A stretch of DNA of 64,000 nt from the NCBI GenBank assembly GCA_965277735.1, contig CBDIDO010000003.1, positions 2,666,001 to 2,730,000 on the forward strand, written 5' to 3'. The notes beneath the pieces were generated by a model, which saw nothing but the letters and a program-made list of their open reading frames with translations, did no database searches and had not been told where the DNA came from. A program made the translations under genes and the position numbers. Of the stretch, positions 59,734 through 64,000 are shown one piece after another. The stretch's first letter is position 1. Every line of letters begins with the position of its first letter. Origin of the DNA: RH-AL1 sp965277735. GTDB lineage: Bacteria > Pseudomonadota > Alphaproteobacteria > Rhizobiales > Beijerinckiaceae.

Positions 59734-59918
59734 TGGCAGCTGCCCCCAGGGACTCTCGGTCACGGAATCTCTTGAGAACCCTGCCCGCGATCAGCCCCAA
59801 GGGATATGACTTGGGCGCAACACCCCTTGGGAAAGCACGAAATTGACAAATTCGAGCCCAACCCCCGACCACCCGCGGTCGCCGGAACGTCCCAATATCT
59901 TTTATCCGGGTTCGTCCC

Positions 59919-60260
59919 ATGCCGCCGACTGACGGCCCTCCTGGAATCGGCAGATGGCCGCGCGCCGCGGCGCGCGGCGGCATCCGCGCCTACCAGCTGA
60001 CGCTGTCGGGCCTCGTCGGGCGGCACTGCCGCCACCTGCCGACCTGCTCCGCCTACACCGACGAGGCGATCGCCCGCTTCGGGCTGTGGCGCGGCGGCTG
60101 GCTCGGTCTCTCGCGCATCTGCCGCTGCCATCCTTGGGGCACGTCCGGCTTCGATCCCGTGCCGGCAGACCTCTCCCCCGCGGCACGATGGTACGCGCCG
60201 TGGCGCTACGGCGTCTGGACAACTGGGGGGATGGACGGGAAAAACGCGCCCGGCGAATGA
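59919..60260 (+). CDS. yidD: Membrane protein insertion efficiency factor YidD
   Basis: YidD assists YidC-dependent insertion of inner-membrane proteins. The core is visible: IRAYQLTLSGLVGRHCRHLP, TCSAYTDEAIARFGLWRGGW, LGLSRICRCHPWGTSGFDPV, including the conserved Cys residues. An N-terminal polar stretch and a C-terminal tail (YAPWRYGVWTTGGMDG) extend it to 113 residues. The start ATG 59919 is followed by a Pro/Gly-rich leader; a later start is possible. Confidence 0.92.
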   Translation: MPPTDGPPGIGRWPRAAARGGIRAYQLTLSGLVGRHCRHLPTCSAYTDEAIARFGLWRGGWLGLSRICRCHPWGTSGFDPVPADLSPAARWYAPWRYGVWTTGGMDGKNAPGE

Positions 60261-60360
60261 AGAATGGCTGAACGCGGCCTTCCGCCGCCGTTCAGCCGGC
60301 GGGCTCTAGGTTGGCATCACGCTCAGAAAACGGGCGGGTCCAAACCAAACGGAGCCTACC

Positions 60361-60645
60361 ATGAATACGCGTTCCAAGATCGTCGCCGCCGCCCTCGGCC
60401 TCCTCGTCGTCACCGGCGCCGCCGCCGACGCCTCGGCCGCGACCCTCACCCGCACCAAGACCGTCGCCGTGCACCGCACGATGCGCCCGGCCGTGAAGAA
60501 GATGGTGATCGTCCACCGCTTCCACCGCCCGCTGCGTGCGCATTTCGCCGGCCTGCGTGTCCTGCCTGGTCATCGCATCGCGCCGCGCATCCACGTCGCC
60601 CACGCGGTCACCAAGAAGGTCGTCAAGACCACGGTCGTCCGCTGA
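60361..60645 (+). CDS. Small exported basic protein
   Basis: A 94-residue protein with a signal peptide (MNTRSKIVAAALGLLVVTGA...ASA) and a strongly basic mature chain rich in His, Arg, Lys and Val (TKTVAVHRTMRPAVKKMVIV, HRFHRPLRAHF, IHVAHAVTKKVVKTTVVR). There is no recognisable domain; it might bind nucleic acid, metal or lipopolysaccharide, but nothing in sequence decides. A GGC-rich hairpin follows the stop. Confidence 0.6.
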   Translation: MNTRSKIVAAALGLLVVTGAAADASAATLTRTKTVAVHRTMRPAVKKMVIVHRFHRPLRAHFAGLRVLPGHRIAPRIHVAHAVTKKVVKTTVVR

Positions 60646-60657
60646 TCGTACACGGTC

Positions 60658-60681
60658 GGGCGGGGCTCCATTGCCCCGCCC
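60658..60681 (+). terminator. GC-rich hairpin after the small basic protein gene
   Basis: GGGCGGGGC and GCCCCGCCC form a perfect nine-base-pair stem with a TCCATT loop, 12 bp after the stop codon. No T run follows, so it is a weak intrinsic terminator candidate. Confidence 0.5.
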
Positions 60682-60752
60682 TGCCCTGCAGGCCTCGTCT
60701 TGCGCGGGCCGCGCGTTTCCCTCTTTGATGGTGGCCCGATCTGGAGCCACCG

Positions 60753-61328
60753 ATGACGACGAGCAACGGCCGCACGGCCGATCATCCGATTGCCGCCCTC
60801 TTCCTCGATCGCTGGTCGCCGCGCACCTTCTCCGGCGAGCCGATCTCTGACGCCGACCTGTTTACGATCCTCGAGGCGGCGCGCTGGGCGCCCTCCTCCT
60901 CGAACCTGCAGCCGTGGCGCTTTCTCTACGCCAAGCGCGACTCGGTGGACTGGCCGCGCTTCGTCGATCCGCTCTCGCCCGGCAATAAAGGCTGGGTCGC
61001 AGGGACCGCGGTGCTCATCGCGATCGTCTCGAAGCGCACACGCCAGCCGAAGGTCGGCCCCGCCGTCGACAGCTACACGCACAGCTTCGACGCCGGCGCC
61101 GCCTGGGCCTGCCTCGCGCTGCAGGCGAGCCTGATGGGGTGGGCTGCGCACGCGATGGGCGGCTTCGACGTCGCCCGCGCCACGCGCGACCTCGAGGTGC
61201 CCGACGACTACCGAGTCGAATGCATGGTCGCGATCGGCCGCTATCGCGCCGACGCGGCGAGCCCGGCCGAGCCGAACGCGCGCGCGCCGCTGACGAGCTT
61301 CGTGCGCGAGGGCGTGTTCAGGGTGTAG
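60753..61328 (+). CDS. Nitroreductase family protein
   Basis: A 191-residue FMN-dependent nitroreductase-like enzyme. FMN-contact motifs are visible: FLDRWSPRTFSGEPISDADL, EAARWAPSSSNLQPWRFLYA, WVAGTAVLIAIVSKR and FDAGAAWACLALQASLMGWA, then AHAMGGFDVARATRDLEVPD. The family reduces nitro compounds, quinones or specific metabolites; the substrate is not predictable. It stands nine bases before the AbiEii-type pair. Confidence 0.9.
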   Translation: MTTSNGRTADHPIAALFLDRWSPRTFSGEPISDADLFTILEAARWAPSSSNLQPWRFLYAKRDSVDWPRFVDPLSPGNKGWVAGTAVLIAIVSKRTRQPKVGPAVDSYTHSFDAGAAWACLALQASLMGWAAHAMGGFDVARATRDLEVPDDYRVECMVAIGRYRADAASPAEPNARAPLTSFVREGVFRV

Positions 61329-61336
61329 GATACGCC

Positions 61337-61645
61337 ATGGACAAACGTGCCCTCGACTCCGACGCGTTCCTGCGCCGGATGGCTCGCCGCTACGTGTGGG
61401 ATCAGACCGAGACTGAGGCGCTGGCCAACCCCGCGCGCACAGTCCGCCGGGTCATGGACCTCGGCGTGATCGACGATGCGCTCGATCTGGAGTCGCAACT
61501 CGGTCGCGCGCGCCTGGTGGAGGTTCTTCGCACCTGCCCCGCCGGTGCCATGCGCCCGCGCTCCTGGTGGTTCTGGCACTATCGCCTCGGCCTTGCCGAC
61601 GCCACGCACGACCCGCCGCCGATGCCAGTCCGGAGCTATGGTTGA
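61337..61645 (+). CDS. Partner protein of an AbiEii-type nucleotidyltransferase (putative antitoxin)
   Basis: A 102-residue protein: DAFLRRMARRYVWDQTETEA, RTVRRVMDLGVIDDALDLES, LGRARLVEVLRTCPAGAMRP and RSWWFWHYRLGLADATHDPP. The closing RSW-x-x-W-HYRLGL motif is familiar from small proteins coded directly before AbiEii/AbiGii-like nucleotidyltransferases. It probably acts as antitoxin, which is inference. The stop overlaps the next start (TGATG). Confidence 0.7.
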   Translation: MDKRALDSDAFLRRMARRYVWDQTETEALANPARTVRRVMDLGVIDDALDLESQLGRARLVEVLRTCPAGAMRPRSWWFWHYRLGLADATHDPPPMPVRSYG

Positions 61646-62301
61646 TGCAGGTGCACGACGAGATCCTGCCCGAGGCGCAGCGGCTCCTGCTTCCCGCGCT
61701 CGCGCCGCTGCGCGCGCTTGGATTCGTTCTCTACGGCGGCACGGCGATCGCACTGCAGCTCGGCCATCGCAGCTCCATCGATTTCGATTTCTTCACCGAG
61801 CGCCCGCTGGATCGCGGCGCCATGCTCGGTGTTCTCCCGTGGCTCGATCACGCGACCGTCGTTCAAGACGAGGTCGAGACCTGGACCGTGCTCGCGGGGT
61901 TCGGCAACGCGCCGGTCAAGGTCTCGTTTTTCGCCGGCCTCGGCTTCGGCCGGGTCGGCCATCCCATCGAGATCGACCGCGGCATCCTCCTCGCCTCGCT
62001 CGACGACCTCCTGGGCCACAAGCTGAAGGTTCTGCTGCAGAGGGTCGAGGCGAAAGACTACCGCGACATCGCGGCGATGCTCGCCACCGGGATGGACCTC
62101 ACACGGGGCCTCGGCGCCGCGATGGCCCTCTTTCCCAACCTGCCACCCGGCGAGGCGGTCAAAGCGCTCGTCTACTTCGGCGATGGGGACCTCGCAAAGG
62201 TGTCGGACGCGGAGCGCGCGATCCTCGTTGCGAGCGCGGAAGCGATAGGGAAACCAACGCCGCTGCCGATCCTCTCGACATCGTTGGACATGTCCTCATA
62301 G
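61645..62301 (+). CDS. AbiEii/AbiGii-type nucleotidyltransferase (putative toxin)
   Basis: A 218-residue protein of the AbiEii/AbiGii nucleotidyltransferase family, the toxin part of abortive-infection toxin-antitoxin modules. The catalytic GGTA-x-x-L and D-x-D motifs are seen in VLYGGTAIALQLGHRSSIDF followed by DFFTER. Conserved later parts are LLASLDDLLGHKLKVLLQRV and EAKDYRDIAAML. Translation is coupled to the upstream partner through a TGATG overlap. It is followed by 81 bp and then mfd. Confidence 0.82.
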   Translation: MQVHDEILPEAQRLLLPALAPLRALGFVLYGGTAIALQLGHRSSIDFDFFTERPLDRGAMLGVLPWLDHATVVQDEVETWTVLAGFGNAPVKVSFFAGLGFGRVGHPIEIDRGILLASLDDLLGHKLKVLLQRVEAKDYRDIAAMLATGMDLTRGLGAAMALFPNLPPGEAVKALVYFGDGDLAKVSDAERAILVASAEAIGKPTPLPILSTSLDMSS

Positions 62302-62382
62302 GTCACGACAACAAATTGCCGCGCTCGACATTCGTCGGCCATGGCGCCACATAGGCGCCTTCCCCGTAAAAACCGATCCGAA

Positions 62383-64000
62383 GTGACCGACCTGAAACGC
62401 GCCGTCGCCGAGCTCAAAGAAGGCGGCTCTCTCACCCTATCCTCCGTACCCGAGGGGTTCGACGCTTTCTGCGTCGCCGACCTTGCGCGCGCGCTCGCCC
62501 GCGACGCGGAAAAACGCAGCGTCGTCTTCGTCCACGCCGCCCGGGACGATCGCCGCGCCCGCGCCTTTACGGAAGCTCTGGCCTTCGCCGCGCCCGAGAT
62601 CGAGCTGATCGACCTGCCGGCATGGGACTGCCAGCCTTACGACCGGGTCTCGCCCAACGCCTCGATCGCCGCGCGCCGCATGACCGCGCTGGCGCGGCTC
62701 GCCCGCTCGCGCTCCTCGGAGGAGCGTCCACGCATCCTCTCGACCACCGTCGCCGCCCTGCTCCAGCGCGTGCCGCCGCTCGCCAAGGTGGCCAAGGACA
62801 CGTTTTCGGCCGCGCCCGGCAACGCGATCGACATGGAAGCGCTGGTCCGGTGGCTCGAGATCAACGGCTACACCCGCAATTCCACCGTGCGCGACACCGG
62901 CGACTACGCGGTACGCGGCGGCATCGTCGATCTCTTCCCGCCGGCGCTGGCCGAGCCGATCCGGCTCGACTTCTTCGGCGATACGCTAGAATCGATCCGC
63001 ACTTTCGATCCCGAGACGCAGCGCACCGTGGGGCAACTACGCGCGCTCGACCTCGTGCCGATGAGCGAGGTGCAGCTCACGACCGAGTCGATCAAGCGCT
63101 TCCGCCAAGGCTACACCGGCAAGTTCGGCGGCCAGACGCGCGGCGACGTGCTCTACGAGGCGATCAGCGAGGGGCGCCGCAGCCCCGGGCTCGAGCACTG
63201 GCTGCCGTTCTTCTACGACCACCTCGACCCGGTCTTCGCCTACACCGGCGACGCACCGCTCGTGCTCGATGCGCAGATCCGCGAGGCGGCGAGCGAGCGC
63301 CTCGGCCAGATCGAGGACTATTACGAGGCGCGCAAGAGCGCCTACGATGCCGCGCCTCAGAATTCCTCCTACAAGCCGCTCGAGCCCTCGGCACTCTATC
63401 TCGACGAGAAGGCGTGGCTGAAGCGGCTCGACGAACAGAGCGTCGTGCAGATCTCGGCGCATGCGGTGCCCGAGGGGCGCGGCCTAGTTATCGATGTGGA
63501 GGGGCACGCCGGCCGCTCGTTTGCCGCCGAACGGGCCGACGAATCAGCCAACGTGTTCCAGGCCGCCGCCGCGCATGTGCGGGCGCTGATGGACAAGGGG
63601 CGCCACGTGATCCTCGCCGCCTGGTCGGACGGATCGCGCGAGCGCATGGCCGGCGTGCTCGCCGACCACGGCCTAGGCGCCACCGAGCTCGTCTCGACGC
63701 TCTCGCACGCGCTGCACTTCAAGCGGAAGAAGGTCGCGCTCGCTGTCTTCGGTCTCGAGCAGGGGTTCGAGGCCGGCGACATCGCCGTGGTGTCCGAGCA
63801 GGATATCCTCGGCGATCGGCTCGTGCGCAAGCGCAAGCACGCCAAGCGCGCGCAAAACTTCCTGACCGAGATCGGCGCGCTGACCGCCGGCGACATCGTC
63901 GTCCACGCGGACCACGGCATCGCCCGCTATAAAGGTTTGGAGGCCATCGACGCCGTCGGCGTGCGGCACGATTGCCTCGAGCTGCACTATGCCGAGGGCG
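62383..64000 (+). CDS. mfd: Transcription-repair coupling factor Mfd (5' part)
   Basis: Mfd removes stalled RNA polymerase from damaged DNA and recruits UvrA. The window holds about 539 of the usual 1150 or so residues. The UvrB-like N-terminal part is recognisable (LIDLPAWDCQPYDRVSPNAS, YAVRGGIVDLFPPALAEPIR near residue 178, LDFFGDTLESIRTFDPETQ). The RNA-polymerase-interaction domain begins near residue 500 (AGDIVVHADHGIARYKGLEA). The helicase motor lies beyond the window. I chose GTG 62383 because it begins VTDLKRAVAELKEGG in frame; the frame is open to the window end. Confidence 0.93.
   Translation, partial: MTDLKRAVAELKEGGSLTLSSVPEGFDAFCVADLARALARDAEKRSVVFVHAARDDRRARAFTEALAFAAPEIELIDLPAWDCQPYDRVSPNASIAARRMTALARLARSRSSEERPRILSTTVAALLQRVPPLAKVAKDTFSAAPGNAIDMEALVRWLEINGYTRNSTVRDTGDYAVRGGIVDLFPPALAEPIRLDFFGDTLESIRTFDPETQRTVGQLRALDLVPMSEVQLTTESIKRFRQGYTGKFGGQTRGDVLYEAISEGRRSPGLEHWLPFFYDHLDPVFAYTGDAPLVLDAQIREAASERLGQIEDYYEARKSAYDAAPQNSSYKPLEPSALYLDEKAWLKRLDEQSVVQISAHAVPEGRGLVIDVEGHAGRSFAAERADESANVFQAAAAHVRALMDKGRHVILAAWSDGSRERMAGVLADHGLGATELVSTLSHALHFKRKKVALAVFGLEQGFEAGDIAVVSEQDILGDRLVRKRKHAKRAQNFLTEIGALTAGDIVVHADHGIARYKGLEAIDAVGVRHDCLELHYAEG

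Noticed and set aside
62622..63932. 436-codon plus-strand frame overlapping mfd
   Set aside because: Arg/Ala-rich out-of-frame shadow; the true mfd frame is continuous from 62383 to the window end.

Overview
The window is about 64 kb of very GC-rich chromosomal DNA (roughly 68-70 % G+C by eye), densely packed with genes on both strands. The gene set points to an alphaproteobacterium of the order Hyphomicrobiales (Rhizobiales), perhaps near Methylobacteriaceae or Beijerinckiaceae. Indicators are EipB (DUF1849), a TIGR02301 protein, a DUF2865 protein, class II DAHP synthase, the small-form Psd next to PssA, an extra GltX, the ppk-ppx pair, a folE-hisI-patatin block and Omp25/31-type and SphA-type outer-membrane proteins. 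I saw no rRNA, tRNA, CRISPR array, integrase, transposase or prophage genes. This is mostly core chromosome with a few accessory islets.

Layout. 0-2.3 kb: a candidate LexA box, a CitE-like CoA-ester lyase, and a frameshifted coiled-coil gene carrying a 126-bp tandem repeat. 2.4-9.2 kb: uvrA, then three tandem paralogues of an SphA/MetA-type outer-membrane protein, each with its own terminator and related upstream elements. 9.2-19.6 kb: trmFO, then a long leftward block ydcF-yacG-maf-infA-pssA-(metal-sensor-like/anti-sigma/ECF sigma)-psd, followed by TIGR02301-NUDIX-pdxH, a surface-antigen lipoprotein and a succinate-semialdehyde dehydrogenase. 19.7-26.4 kb: a TPR membrane protein-der-DUF938 operon, an SPFH protein, GNAT, a UPF0175/DUF3368 toxin-antitoxin pair and cysS. 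26.5-31.6 kb: small secreted proteins, CreA, DUF2865, PilZ, a 2H phosphoesterase, GDPD and RidA.

31.8-40.1 kb: eipB-GGCT-panC-MFS-acyP, a broken membrane-protein gene, a MocR regulator divergent from a YczE-type membrane protein across a perfect palindrome, then ribH-nusB. 40.4-43.8 kb: a leftward cluster of two Tat-exported aldo/keto reductases and a nucleotide-transporter-like protein. 44.3-47.0 kb: aroG (class II) and gltX. 47.1-55.5 kb: lolDC, a small membrane protein, rnd, an M48 protease and ppx/ppk. 55.7-60.3 kb: CBS protein, patatin-hisI-folE, an IscU-like scaffold, an Omp25-type porin and yidD. 60.4-64 kb: a small secreted protein, nitroreductase, an AbiEii-type pair and the 5' part of mfd, cut by the window end.

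Functional themes are envelope biogenesis and stress (Psd/PssA with an embedded ECF module, LolCD, YidD, EipB, four outer-membrane barrels ending in the same PVVARY tail), DNA repair (UvrA, Mfd), translation (InfA, GltX, CysS, TrmFO, Der, NusB) and cofactor synthesis (PanC, RibH, PdxH, FolE). I did not find a clearly undescribed multi-gene system. The most interesting leads are the tandem SphA cluster with its repeated leader elements, the MocR/YczE palindrome, the ECF module between psd and pssA, the Shine-Dalgarno-sequestering hairpin before gltX, and the slippage-type CCGG repeat in the broken membrane gene.
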